From: Doryteuthis pealeii | Lineage: Eukaryota; Mollusca; Cephalopoda; Myopsida; Loliginidae | Direction: 5' to 3' | Length of the DNA stretch: 64,000 bases | NCBI GenBank assembly: GCA_023376005.1 | Contig: CM042145.1 | Span: 63,325,676-63,389,675, forward strand | Shown: in pieces, positions 1 to 10,549 of the stretch | Layout: every line of letters starts with the position of its first letter | How positions within the stretch are numbered: position 1 is the stretch's first letter | Notes under the pieces: generated by a model | What the model saw: only the letters and a program-made list of their open reading frames with translations | Told to the model about the DNA's origin: nothing | Database searches by the model: none | Made by a program: the position numbers and the translations under genes

Positions 1-1545
1 TCCGGGGTTACAGTAGTTTGAACATTGTGTTTATACATGCCACAATAGAGATGAGGACAACAGTCCGAAATATCATATGTTCAGGCCACTGTAACATCAG
101 CCTGTTTGAATAAGGTCCGGGGTTACAGTAGTTTGAACATTGTGTTTATACATGCCACATAGAGATGAGGACAATAGTCCGAAATATCAGTATGTTCAGG
201 CCACTGTAACATCAGGCCTTGTTTGAATAAGGTCCGGGGTTACAGTAGTTTGAACATTGTGTTTATACATACCACAATAGAGATGAGGACAATAGTCCGA
301 AATATCATATGTTCAGGCCACTGTAACATCAGGCCTTGTTGAATAAGGTCCGGGGTTACAGTAGTTTGAACATTGTGTTATACATACCCACATAGAGATG
401 AGGACAACAGTCCGAAATATATGTTCAGGCCACTGTAAACATATTACAGTAGTTTGAACATTGTGTTTATACATACCACAATAGAGATGAGGACAACAGT
501 CCGAAATATCAATATGTTCAGGCCACTGTAACATCAGCCTTTTGAATAAGGTCCGGGTTACAGTAGTTTGAACATTGTGTTATACATACCACAATAGAGA
601 TGAGGACAACAGTCCGAAATATCAATATGTTCAGGCCACTGTAACATCAGGCCTTTGAATAAGGTCCGGGGTTACAGTAGTTGAACATTGTGTTTATACA
701 TACCACAATAGAGATGAGGACAACAGTCCGAAATATCAATATGTTCAGGCCACTGTAACATCAGGCCTTGTTTGAATAAGTTACAGTAGTTTGAACATTG
801 TGTTTATACATACCATGAGGACAACAGTCCGAAATATCAATATGTTCAGGCCACTGTAACAGGCCTTGTTTGAATAAGGTCCGGGGTTACAGTAGTTTGA
901 ACATTGTGTTTATACATACCACAATTGAGGACAACAGTCCGAAATATCATATGTTCAGGCCACTGTAACATCAGGCCTTGTTTGAATAAGTTACAGTAGT
1001 TTGAACATTGTGTTTATACATGCCACATAGAGATGAGGACAACAGTCGAAATTCAATATGTTCAGGCCACTGTAACATCAGGCCTTGTTTGAATAAGGTC
1101 CGGGGTTACAGTAGTTTGAACATTGTGTTTATACATTACCACAATAGAGATGAGGACAACAGTCCGAAATATCAATATGTCAGGCCACTGTAACATCAGG
1201 CCTTTTGAATAATACAGTAGTTTGAACATTGTGTTATACATGCCACAATAGAGATGAGGACAATAGTCCGAAATATCATATGTCCGACACATGCCACAAT
1301 ATGAGACAACAGTCCGGAGGCCACTGTAACATCACTTGTTTGAATAAGGTAGAGTTTGAACTTGTGCACAATTATCAATTGTTCAGGCCACATCAGGCCT
1401 TGTTTGTTGTCTGATTGACCACAATAGAGATGAGGACAAGTTCCGGGGTGTAACATCACTTGTTTGAATAAGTTACAGTTGAACGTGTTTATACATACCA
1501 CAATAGAGATGAGGACAACAGTCTGAAATATCAATATGTTCAGTT
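1..1545. repeat. Satellite array, ~105-118 bp monomer
   Basis: About 14 head-to-tail copies of a unit running from GGGGTTACAGTAGTTTGAAC through GAGGACAACAGTCCGAAA to CAGGCCTTGTTTGAATAAGG. Copies differ mainly by 1-10 base deletions, and the last two or three (after about 1200) are scrambled. The array touches the window edge, so its full length is unknown. The GAGGACAA(C/T)AGTCCGAAA part also occurs next to foldback-type elements at 22050, 27945, 29545 and 60410. Short open frames on both strands are by-products of the periodicity. Confidence 0.95.
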
Positions 1546-2053
1546 GAAAGAATAAGACGATATTTCAAGGAGGGGGCGGGGGCAAATTTAAAGAAAAGAA
1601 AAAGGAAAAGGAAAAGGGTAAAAAAAAGTAGAACAGCCATTATAGAATCGATCACCTTATAATGATGCAGGTATTTTAAGAGGAAAAGAACAAAAATATT
1701 TGTCTAAATTTATCAGATGAGTTTATTTGATGTGTGCCGGTTGCATCTCTGCATCCGACTCCACAACAAATACGTTTATTTATATGAAAAATAACAGTCC
1801 GAAAAATCAAAATAATTCAAACCAAACCAATCGAATGATTTTACTCTAATAATAAATGAACTTTGTTAATCTAATAAAGTATTTTATTATGACGCAAATT
1901 TAATTTTTGTGTCATAGCAAACAAAGATTTTGCTTGACATGAACTGAGGACAATAGTGAATGAAAATTTAAACCCGAGAGATATTCTTCTGTCTTGAAAA
2001 CTGACAAATATTTCGAGTTGGGTAATGTATACTCTTATCTATAAAAACCGGCC
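1546..2053. other. No gene seen
   Basis: AT-rich sequence after the satellite, with a purine-rich stretch near 1560-1635 and a weak AACAGTCCGAAAAATC echo of the satellite at 1792. No coding signal was recognised. Confidence 0.6.
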
Positions 2054-2227
2054 GCTACAAATGCAGAATAGCGCACAAATGATAACGTCATTAGAATCGC
2101 ATTTTACGTATAAATAGCCTTAGCGTCTCAAAAGTTTCGATTATTTCCGTGAAATCTAATGAAATCTAATGCTTTTTATTTGTAATCTAATGATATTATC
2201 ACTTGCGTGCTATTCTACATCAGTACC
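2054..2227. mobile_element. MITE family M2, copy 1
   Basis: Inverted-repeat element. The left end GCTACAAATGCAGAATAGCG is mirrored by a right end reading CGTGCTATTCTACATCAGTACC on the plus strand. Its interior TTTTACGTATAAATAGC and TTTCCGTGAAATCTAATG matches copies at 4059 and 8638, but this copy lacks their telomere-like core. It is non-coding. Confidence 0.75.
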
Positions 2228-2357
2228 ACAAAATTTAATTATTTCCATTGATTTTCTCATGAGCTAAATACACCAAGACCATCACTAACAATTCGAAGAG
2301 CTACAATACCTTTCTTTAAAAAATGTTTTTCGGACTGTTCAAGGCATTAGTATAATA

Positions 2358-2610
2358 CAGGGTGACCTCCCCCCCAAAAAAACAGAACTCACACATTTTG
2401 TAATAAAACCGTTGATTTCAATTTCTTTTCTTTTAAAATATACAGTCAGCTTGGTGCTTAAATTGTCAGAATAATTTTCTCCAACATGTCATGATCAAAC
2501 AAGGAAACATGTTTCTTGAAATTTTATAGACGTTGATAAGACCAAATAAAATTTATTAGGGTTCTGATTTTTTTTAGCGGGGGGGGGGGGGGGAAGGGGG
2601 TGTCACCCTG
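2358..2610. mobile_element. Small TA-flanked DNA element
   Basis: Terminal inverted repeats CAGGGTGAC ... GTCACCCTG are each flanked by TA, the target site expected of Tc1/mariner-type elements. C-rich and G-rich tracts sit just inside the two ends (2367 and 2580-2600), so the single strand could fold. There is no coding capacity, so it is probably a non-autonomous element. Confidence 0.6.
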
Positions 2611-2774
2611 TACGTTTCAAAGTAATTTCTTCCCACTAAAAAAGAAATAACTTCTTTAATGATACACAGAAATGATAACCAGTTTGTAATGCGTAACAAA
2701 ATATTTCAAAGAGAAATAAAAACTTTGCAATTTGTAAAAAGCTTTTTATCTTCGAGAAATAATCGTTAAAACAA

Positions 2775-3185
2775 CAATTATTCCCAAGCGTAGTTTTATC
2801 AGTGCTACTGTATGGCTGCACCACTTGGATCTTAACGAAGCACCTAGAGAATAAGCTAGATGGGTGCTGCACAAAAATGCTTCGTGTGATCTTAAACAAA
2901 TCGTGGAAATAACACCTCACAAGAAAGCAGCTGTACGGCCACTTGCCCCCGATCGCTCAAACCATTCTAGCGAGGTAAACAAGACATGCTGGACATTGCT
3001 AGAGAAGCAAGGACGAACTCATAAGTGTCGTTATCCTGTGGAAATCAGCACATGAGCACGCCAGTGCGGGCCGCCCAGAAAAGACATACGTTGACTAGCT
3101 CTGCGCGGATAATGGATGCTGCACAGAGGACCTCCCGAGAACAATGAGTGATCGGTTGGCGAGATATTGTCATGGATATCCGTGC
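2775..3185 (+). mobile_element. RTE-type retrotransposon fragment
   Basis: Broken reverse-transcriptase C-terminal region. Recognisable pieces include the VLLYGCTTW motif (near 2800), a KMLRVILNKSW-like stretch, QLYGHLPP (near 2930) and HAGHC (near 2990), in shifting frames. The same protein segment is found on the minus strand at 51745-52200. No intact frame remains. Assignment to the RTE group is by recognition of the conserved blocks. Confidence 0.75.
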
Positions 3186-3189
3186 TAAT

Positions 3190-3483
3190 ATATATTCACC
3201 AACCCTTGCGCACGAGTAGGATGTGGCACAAGGTCAATTTCTTAAGCGGGGTTTAACAGGTTTGAATTCAGATTTTTCCTTATACATTGGTTACCTAACC
3301 CAGGTTAAAGAGACCAGTCTTCCCTACTATTTACCCATAGCTGGAGGGAGAGTAGTTGGATGCATACCTTTCCCAAGCATATTAGTGCTATGTAAAATGC
3401 AAACAGCCTCGTCTAAGATTTGAACTCGGGGCGACGAGTCCATTTCCTACGACTCTAGACATTACACCACGCGCTTCCAACTA
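3190..3483 (-). mobile_element. SINE-B copy (tRNA-derived), minus orientation
   Basis: Shares the body CTATTTACCCATAGCTGGAG and the tail ACACAAGGTCAATTTCTTAA with copies at 16964, 42171 and 51341. The promoter-like head lies at the high-coordinate end and contains a B-box-like GATTTGAACTC in inverse orientation (about 3416-3426). It is too degenerate to be a tRNA gene. Confidence 0.8.
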
Positions 3484-4058
3484 ACAGCGCGACTTGATGA
3501 TTTCTTCTTTTTGTTTTTAAAACATATCTTTACTTGGAAAACGTCCTGTGGGCGGAGCTTAAAATAAACTGACTGCATCTCTTGAAGAAAGTTAAGACCC
3601 CAAAAGATGTTAAGCCCCCCTCCCCCCACACACAGATGTCCTGTGCATGACCCTAAACTAAACCTGACGATGAAGCTCCTATTCAGGAGATCTGGGCTGT
3701 TTAGAATACATTTCGATTGTCATTACTGCCAGGTCCACTCTGATCCGGAGTGCTTGTATCTGTTAGGTCCCCTACATGGCTAAAATAGATGTGTTTAAAA
3801 ATTGTTCGTACTCGATATGAGCATGTTATGTTTATAATGTATAGATTTGTTTATATAAAAATCATATTTTTATATTTATATAAAGTTTTTTCATATTTAA
3901 AATTTTTTTATATTTATATATATATATATTTTTTCATATAAATCACATATCACATATATATTTATATATATTTTTATATTTATATAAAGTTTTTTCATAT
4001 TTATATAAGATCATATTCAATATGAGCATGTACAAAGAAAAAGCTTTAAAGAAACATC
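3484..4058. other. Intergenic with RepA scrap and AT-rich palindromes
   Basis: No gene seen. A RepA fragment on the plus strand lies at about 3715-3785 (AGGTCCACTCTGATCCGGAG). From 3835 to 4020 there are overlapping TTTATATAAAG / TTTTTCATATT units that can fold back on themselves. Confidence 0.6.
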
Positions 4059-4758
4059 GGTACAAATGCAGAATAGCTCGCAAGAGATATCATTAGAATC
4101 GCATTTTACGTATAAATAGCATTAGATGTCGGAAACTCCCGAAGTAGCCTAACCATAACACTAACACTAACCCTAGCACTTACCCTCACCCTAACCCTAG
4201 CGTCTCAAAAGTTTCAGGTCTTTCCGTGAAATGTAATTATAGAAGGGGTGGGGATATATGGGGCGAAATAGAACTTCGAATCAACAAGCTCCCGCCAAGG
4301 GGGAACCAAAAACAAGCGAGTTCTCAGTCTTCTCTCACAAGTTGGTCAACACATTCTTCGTCTAGCAGTTGGAAATCCGTCGTCGTAGTCGAAATAATCT
4401 TTAGCAGTTCAAAATCACATTTCCTATTTAGTTTTGTTTCTGTTCGATTACAATCCATTTCTTTACTGAAAAGCGCTTCGCCGTCGACTGCTTCTGCTGC
4501 TGCTGACTGCTGACGGCCCAGCGCTTGACACTTGTTATTTTAGGGGCATATTAGCCAAACATCCGGGCACGTCAGTCAAACCTCGCGTCCTTCCAGTTCC
4601 TACATCGCATCTGTTTTCGCATGCGGGAGGGCGCGGGTTCGATCCCGGCAGGCAAGACAATGTCTTGCCCCCTTTCCTTTCTCGTTCTCCGTCACAGTAA
4701 TGCTTTTTACACGTAATCTAATGATATTATTTCTTGCGCGCTATTGTGCATTAGTACC
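4059..4758. mobile_element. MITE family M2, copy 2, split by an LTR
   Basis: Begins GGTACAAATGCAGAATAGC and ends with the inverse near GCTATTGTGCATTAGTACC. The flanking octamers are GAAACATC and GAAACAAC, a probable 8-bp target duplication with one mismatch, which would suit a hAT-like element. Between 4148 and 4203 the core is a degenerate CCCTAA array (CTAACCCTAG, CCCTAACCCTAG). A separate LTR interrupts it at 4238-4696. Confidence 0.8.
4238..4696 (-). mobile_element. Solo LTR, family LTR-3
   Basis: 459-bp insertion inside an M2 MITE, flanked by GTAAT on both sides (4233-4237 and 4697-4701). Read on the minus strand it starts TGTGACGGAGAACG. It is homologous, inverted, to 45180-45626, which has its own perfect 5-bp duplication. 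The short terminal TG, the 5-bp target duplications and the lack of an interior fit a solo LTR. The GGGTTCGATCCCG string at 4636-4648 resembles a tRNA B box but is not in a tRNA fold. Confidence 0.75.
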
Positions 4759-5150
4759 GAAACAACCACATAAAAAAATGTAAATATGAGCGTCCAATGA
4801 ACATGCTTCTCTAACCTTTAGACATAAGATAACCCAAGACGGGTTGATATGCCGTTAAAATCAATCAATCTGTCTTGAAAAATTTAACTGAATTACATCA
4901 AACTCCACATAAATCAAAACTGCACACTGTATTGCAAATTTGATTTGTTTGGTGGCATATCAACTTTCGCAGGCTATTTAATGCCAAAACCAATTTGTTG
5001 GTAAATATATACATATATACATGGGGTTTGTAAATATATACATATATACACACCAACTGCCCTTTATATGTGTATAGATGTGATGTTATTCTTTCTCCCC
5101 GGGTGATGCCGGGTAGCCCCTTCTAGTTTCCTTATAATTCTTTAAAAAAT
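4759..5150. other. No gene; RepA end fragments
   Basis: At 4818-4868 there is a RepA 3' end reading GGGTTGATATGCCGTTAAAA on the plus strand, and a second partial copy in the other orientation at 4950-4995. A TATATACATATATAC motif near 5010-5050 precedes AACTGCCCTTTATATG, a string also seen near 39260 and 57430 at possible Helitron ends. Confidence 0.55.
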
Positions 5151-5159
5151 GTTTTTGTT

Positions 5160-5167
5160 TTCTCTAG
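5160..5167 (+). promoter_or_regulatory. Possible splice acceptor upstream of the orphan gene
   Basis: TTTGTTTTCTCTAG ends at 5167, 26 bases before the chosen ATG. A pyrimidine-rich tract followed by AG is what an acceptor looks like, so the open reading frame may sit in the last exon of a spliced transcript or follow a leader exon. The upstream donor is not identified. Confidence 0.4.
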
Positions 5168-5193
5168 GGAATCTTCTTTGCAACTGTTTCCGG

Positions 5194-5700
5194 ATGACAG
5201 ATCAAAAGAAAAAATCTAGAACATTAAATAAACAAAAGATCCTCGAACCAGAAAGCAATCGTGGAAAAGATGTGAACGAAGTATTTAGATATTTGGATCA
5301 ATGCGCTTTGCAAAGCCACTACAGTACCCCGTTGGTACCCCGTTCGGAATACGACATCGGTTTGATCCCTGATGCCGACCAGGATTTGAGAAAGCGGATC
5401 TTGTCGATCGACCAATTTAAAAGTAGCGCCAATAGTGGAATGGCCATGCTCACCACAGTTGAAGAACGCTTGCGCGACGAGACTTTACTATCAAAGAAAC
5501 CAAAATACGGCGACGCTCGGGAAGAGATACAAAATAAAATGTTAGATGCCAGCAAGGAAGTCTTCGTTGCCAACAGAATCTATGAGAAACTGAAGGACAA
5601 AGGAAGCAGCTGCATTTCTGATCTAAATGGCACATTGTTGGAAATGAACGAAAAGTGGTTTTTGGTGAGGAGCCTACTTCAAGTCTCTGATAATAAATAG
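5194..5700 (+). CDS. Unknown 168-residue charged helical protein
   Basis: I do not recognise this protein. It is an uninterrupted frame ending in TAG at 5698-5700. The frame is open back to 5149, but I start at ATG 5194 because a good splice acceptor ends at 5167 and the protein becomes hydrophilic and protein-like only from MTDQKKKSRTLNK. After a basic N-terminus (residues 1-25) come EVFRYLDQCALQSHYSTPLVP and then predicted helices rich in Lys, Glu and Leu (residues 65-165), including LTTVEERLRDETLL and EIQNKMLDASKEVFVANRIY. There is no signal peptide, membrane segment or catalytic motif. Base composition is more balanced than the flanks, and codon third positions vary as in real coding sequence. 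It could be a small adaptor or a subunit of a coiled-coil complex, or a processed retrocopy. AATAAA overlaps the stop (5692-5697). Confidence 0.65.
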   Translation: MTDQKKKSRTLNKQKILEPESNRGKDVNEVFRYLDQCALQSHYSTPLVPRSEYDIGLIPDADQDLRKRILSIDQFKSSANSGMAMLTTVEERLRDETLLSKKPKYGDAREEIQNKMLDASKEVFVANRIYEKLKDKGSSCISDLNGTLLEMNEKWFLVRSLLQVSDNK

Positions 5701-5759
5701 AGAACAGCAGCGATTCTTCGACTTAATTCCAAAAATCTAAAAACATAAAAAAAGTAAAG

Positions 5760-6170
5760 CGTGCAAGAGAATAATATCATTAGATTATATCATATCATTA
5801 TAATATCATATACCGTTGCCAAACCGCATTGGTACCTTACCTTACCTTACCTTTCCTTTGGATCACAACGGCAGTGTGGAGAGGGAGAATTTGCTGCATG
5901 GGCCACAGTTTATCCTCCATATGAATCCGCCCAGGCTATGTAGTTCAAATTTAAAAAATAAATAAATGAAAAAAAACTTTGACACTACTCCATCGTCTCT
6001 CGTAGATGAAAGGTGGCCAACCAACCATATCATATCATTATATTATTATATCATATCATATCATTAGATTATATCATCATATTATTATCATTATATCATT
6101 ATATCATTAAATTATATCATATCATTATAGCATAATATTATTATATCATTATTTAATAATATCATTAGAT
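5760..6170. repeat. ATATCATTA minisatellite tracts and RepE copy
   Basis: Short ATATCATTATATC-type tandem units at 5770-5815 and 6025-6170 flank a dispersed repeat copy (5819-6025) containing GGATCACAACGGCAGTGTGG and CCATCGTCTCTCGTAGATG. No gene. Confidence 0.7.
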
Positions 6171-6171
6171 T

Positions 6172-6780
6172 ATTGGTTGTAGGTTGTTGGCAGCCTTCCG
6201 TCTAGGAGAGACGATGGAGTAGTGTCAAAATGTTTTTTTGTTGCTGTTGTTTTAAACTACAAAGCCTGGGTGGGTTCATATGGAGGATGAGCTGTTGCCC
6301 ATGCAGCAAAAATATATCGAAAATTATGAAGCAGTTATAAAATACAACCACGAATTGGCAGTCTTCCGTCTACGAGAGACGATGGAGTAGTGTCAAAGTG
6401 TTTTTTGTTGTTTTGAACTACATAGCCTGGGCGGGTTCATATGGAGGATGAGCTGTTGCCCATGCAGCAGATCCCCCCTCTCCACACTGCCGCTGTGATC
6501 CAAAGGTAAGAAACCAATGCAGTTTGGCAACGGTAGTGTCGCAGGAGTTGATGGGTAGCACTGGATTTCAGCATCACACCACCTTTAGGGGCTCCGGCTC
6601 CTGATTTGTTTTCGGGGTTTACTCCCCTAGCTTTTTCTTGATATGCAGCAGAGGTTTTGTGTCGGACTTTTCCTGGACTTAGATGGGTTGCCGACCAAGG
6701 CTAAGGAGCCCCTTCTAATCCATTTGGGGATTTATGCGAGTAGTAAGTACCCCAATCCTACTACTATCGGTGTTTCTGAA
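6172..6780 (-). repeat. RepE dispersed repeat, two further copies
   Basis: 6172-6325 and 6353-6780 both contain GAGACGATGGAGTAGTGTCA and CATATGGAGGATGAGCTGTT, the inverse of 5819-6025. The second is the longer copy and adds CCGACCAAGGCTAAGGAGCC near 6690. It is non-coding, and I cannot place it in a named family. Confidence 0.7.
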
Positions 6781-7738
6781 AAATGAAATGAGATTACGAA
6801 TACGGTATATTTTGCATTTGTGTATCAGATAAGCAACATTAACTTCAGGTCATTTTTTTAGGGGGAGGGGGAGACCAACAGAGGCGTCAAGATAGTTCTA
6901 ATGTTCGCTGTGTTTATACACACACACACACACATGTATACATGAAACACGCTCATTCCTGTACACGTGTGGTTATACCAGCGCTGTTGAATTATCTAAG
7001 TTACGACTTAGTATAAGTCAACATGCCATTTACTACTGCAGGGGATTATCTTCCTTTTGCCGGAAGAGTTATCTTCTCGCTGCGTTGCTGTTTGTTCCCA
7101 CTAGGGGACCTCTGGTATTTAAGCGCATTCATTGGAACTTGTCTTCCTCTTTTAGCTGGATCTTCTCAAGAACTGCTATGGGCTAGAGTCTATCTACCCC
7201 CTTCTCGGTGGGGGCTTTTGCCCCCCCCCCCCTTTACATTACTGTAAGTCCTTTATACAGCATGGACTATCCTTTAGTTCCATGTCTGTAACATTTATAT
7301 GTTAGGTACATTTGGATATCTTGTTTATACCTAAATATTGTATATGTATTTACATGTTCTATTCTCCTGTACATTATGTACCTTATCGTTTCCACGTGCT
7401 GTTATATATATTAAATGTTTTGTCTCACAACGTGTCGGAATTGTATGTTCATTAATTAACTTTGAATCTTACACTACTATTAAAAATCCTGCTTGAAGTG
7501 TCTTAGAGCTCCAAGCTTCTGTATTTATCTATTAGTTAATTTGGACAAGAGTCAAAGAGGGGGGGGGGAAATAAGGTTAGCTAGCACGTGGAGACATGGA
7601 AATGGAATAAAATAAAGCGGAATTAACTAAAAGAAAAGGTAAGAATTAATAGAATAAATAAGAAAAATTAATAAAATAAAAATAATATTTCCTTAACAGA
7701 AATGTGACGGGTTTTGCAACTTGCCAACATTAGATGAT
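6781..7738. other. No gene recognised
   Basis: Contains (CA)n at 6918-6933, a C10 run near 7217 and a G-run near 7560. A 74-codon open frame at 7023-7247 has no recognisable features and ends in a low-complexity proline/leucine run, so I do not call it. Confidence 0.5.
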
Positions 7739-8638
7739 ATCATATCATCATAGCTCGCCAGAGATAATATCATTATATCTTATTATAATGGAGATTGTGG
7801 GTTTGTCTGTCTGTAACCGAAACTACACAAGTCACAATTCCCTTTGTTATTTACACACATTCTCCATGATTTTATTTTTTATTTAAACCTCAATTATTAG
7901 TAAAATTGTTTTACATCATTAAGACTGTTAACAATATCTACATACTAATAACATGCAATTATATTTATATATACAACAAAATAGCGGTTTACAGTGTGAA
8001 TGGGAAGGCTAATTTGCATATTGATCTTAAAAAAATTGATTTTAATAAATATATGCTTAGTATTATTGATTTCTAATTGTTTGGTTTTATCTTAATAAAT
8101 ATGAGCAAAAAATCTCGGGATACATCTTAAACAGAAATCTATTAACATAAAAAATAACTGTAATTTTATTCTTTTCTTCCTATTTTAACTAAATAGTTAA
8201 ATTAGGGAAATTTACCACTGAAAGACGGGAGTAAGGGACAATGGTGGAACAGTTAGTTTCAAAGTTGTTCTATTTTCCGATTATAGCCCCTCTGTTCCAA
8301 ATATTTTTATCTGAATTCTTATTCAGTTTCATTAGCCTTTCTAATTTAACATGATATTTTATTATATTAAAACTTAAATACTTGCACCCGGAGGGTGCAT
8401 ATATTTGCTAGTTACGTATAAAAAGCATTACATTTCACGGAAATACCCGAAACTTTGAGACACTACGAGTAGGGTTAGGGTAAGGGTTAGTGTTAGGGTT
8501 AAAGGTTAGAGTTAGGATACTTCGGGAGTTTCCGTAATCTTATGCTATTTATACACAGAATGTGATTCTAACATTTATTCATTCGAAAAATGCAGTTCTA
8601 ATGATATTATCTCTTGCGCACTATTCTGCATTTGTACC
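7739..8638. mobile_element. MITE family M2, copy 3, split by a Helitron
   Basis: The left part carries AGCTCGCCAGAGATAATATCATTA and the right part resumes with TTACGTATAAAAAGCATTAC at 8412, the same order as in the uninterrupted copies at 2054 and 4059. The right end is the inverse of GGTACAAATGCAG at 8625-8638. Its core (8470-8515) is a degenerate TTAGGG array (TAGGGTTAGGGTAAGGGTTAG), the reverse strand of the core in copy 2. The left boundary is uncertain. Confidence 0.75.
7778..8411 (+). mobile_element. Non-autonomous Helitron
   Basis: 634 bp with a 5' TC (TCTTATTATAATGGAG), a 3' hairpin GCACCCGGAGGGTGC (8384-8398) and, ten bases on, a terminal CTAG. It lies between A (7777) and T (8412), as Helitrons insert, with no target duplication. 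It matches 19395-20040 in inverse orientation. There is no Rep/helicase coding, so it depends on an autonomous partner. Confidence 0.85.
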
Positions 8639-8930
8639 GTTTAAAAAGATTAAAAAGAAAAAGAAGAAATCCAAATTTGGACTTTACATTTCCCGACCTC
8701 ATTGTATGAGGTGTGTATACGAGGATCGTTCAAACAATTCTATGCCTCAACCATATACTTTATGACTGCCTGGGTCTCTGTTTTTGTCAATTTTTAGATT
8801 TTTATCACTCAACCCCACTTCTTTATGGACATCACCTGTACAGAAATCTGAATTATCTTTATAAGAAGTGGCTCTTCTTTCTGAGAAAGAGAGATGGAGA
8901 AAGATAGAAAGAATGGCTGAGCGCACGATA
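8639..8930. other. No gene recognised
   Basis: Unique AT-rich sequence with an A/AAG-rich patch at 8640-8670. Nothing identifiable. Confidence 0.5.
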
Positions 8931-8956
8931 ACTCTAATATGTTTCAATTGAACGCG

Positions 8957-8967
8957 ATGAAAAGAAG

Positions 8968-9026
<59 letters not shown>

Positions 9027-9111
9027 TATAGAAAGAATGGGGGCAGAAGCTGTACGAAGAATTGAGAAAGAAAGGAAGAGTAGGAGATGAAGTAAAAAAA
9101 GTGATACGGCA

Positions 9112-9159
<48 letters not shown>

Positions 9160-9240
9160 TATAGAAATGGGGGCAGAAGCTGTACGAAGAATTGAGAAAA
9201 GAAGGAAGAGTAGGAGATGAAGTAAAAAAGTGATACGGCA

Positions 9241-9288
<48 letters not shown>

Positions 9289-9372
9289 TATAGAAAGAAT
9301 GGGGGCAGAAGCTGTACGAAGAATTGAGAAAAGAAGGAAGAGTAGGAGATGAAGTAAAAAAGTGATACGGCA

Positions 9373-9418
<46 letters not shown>

Positions 9419-9502
9419 TATAGAAAGAATGGGGGCAGAAGCTGTACGAAGAATTGAGAAAAGAAGGAAGAGTAGGAGATGAAGTAAAAAAGTGATACGG
9501 CA

Positions 9503-9550
<48 letters not shown>

Positions 9551-9638
9551 TATAGAAAGAATGGGGGCAGAAGCTGTACGAAGAATTGAGAAAAGAAGGA
9601 AGAGTAGGAGATGAAGTAAAAAAAGTGATACGGCATTA

Positions 9639-9686
<48 letters not shown>

Positions 9687-9769
9687 TATAGAAGAATGGG
9701 GCAGAAGCTGTACGAAGAATTGAGAAAAGAAGGAAGAGTAGGAGATGAAGTAAAAAAAGTGATACGGCA

Positions 9770-9843
<74 letters not shown>

Positions 9844-9927
9844 TATAGAAAGATGGGGGCAGAAGCTGTACGAAGAATTGAGAAAAGAAGGAAGAGTAGG
9901 AGATGAAGTAAAAAAAGTGATACGGCA

Positions 9928-10004
<77 letters not shown>

Positions 10005-10005
10005 A
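8957..10005. repeat. Compound minisatellite, (GA)n plus ~90 bp spacer
   Basis: Seven near-identical units begin ATGTATAGAA at about 9024, 9157, 9286, 9416, 9548, 9684 and 9841. Each is a ~90 bp unique segment (GGGGGCAGAAGCTGTACGAA ... AAAGTGATACGGCATTAAGA) followed by a (GA)n run of 30-70 bases. The GA runs vary in length and the spacers barely do. Long minus-strand open frames through it (poly Ser-Leu) are artefacts of the repeat. Confidence 0.95.
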
Positions 10006-10019
10006 TGAATGTAAGTTTT

Positions 10020-10250
10020 TGCTGATTGACAAACACTGGTATGTCTATGTGTAGTAGTCCATAAGAGAATGTCACATATAAGTTCCTTCTTATTTCTCAG
10101 GCAGTGCTCAGCATGTCTTGCTCATTTTACTTGTTGTTTTTTTTTTTTTTTTTTAGATAGGAGGTAAGTAGCTGTACAGCTGTTGTTTTGCAGGTCGCTG
10201 TTTCCAAACTGTGGCCGTGTGAGTACTACTGTATATGGATACACCACTTA
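10020..10250 (-). mobile_element. RTE-type retrotransposon scrap
   Basis: Matches the minus-strand RTE copy around 51855-51990 (GGTATGTCTATGTGTAG, GCTCAGCATGTCTTG). The interior is replaced by a T-run at 10136-10155. No open frame. Confidence 0.6.
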
Positions 10251-10549
10251 AGACTCAAACAACACCTGCAGAAAAAAAGTTAAATAGAAACTACACAAGA
10301 ATACTAATGTTACATAATTAAGGGACTTTAATAATTAATGGTTGCAAAAGAATCAGTTTTAGTAGAAGTGAATTAAGAGTGAAAAAGAAATATTTTGGAA
10401 AAATATTTTGAAAGAAAGAATCTTGGCTGGTATGCATTTGGAATTGCTGTTTGAATTCCAAACCAGATAAAATACCGATGTTAAATAATATAATTATATA
10501 ATATACTACAACAATATACAATGGAATTTAGTATTGACATTTCAGTCTC
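10251..10549. other. No gene recognised
   Basis: AT-rich unique sequence between two RTE fragments. Nothing supported. Confidence 0.5.

Noticed and set aside
4629..4660. tRNA B box GGGTTCGATCCCG as a tRNA gene
   Set aside because: There is no matching A box or fold. The sequence lies inside LTR-3, defined by target duplications at two loci.
8747..10075. Four long minus-strand frames rich in Ser-Leu
   Set aside because: They are the complement of (GA)n runs and identical spacers in a minisatellite. No conserved protein features.
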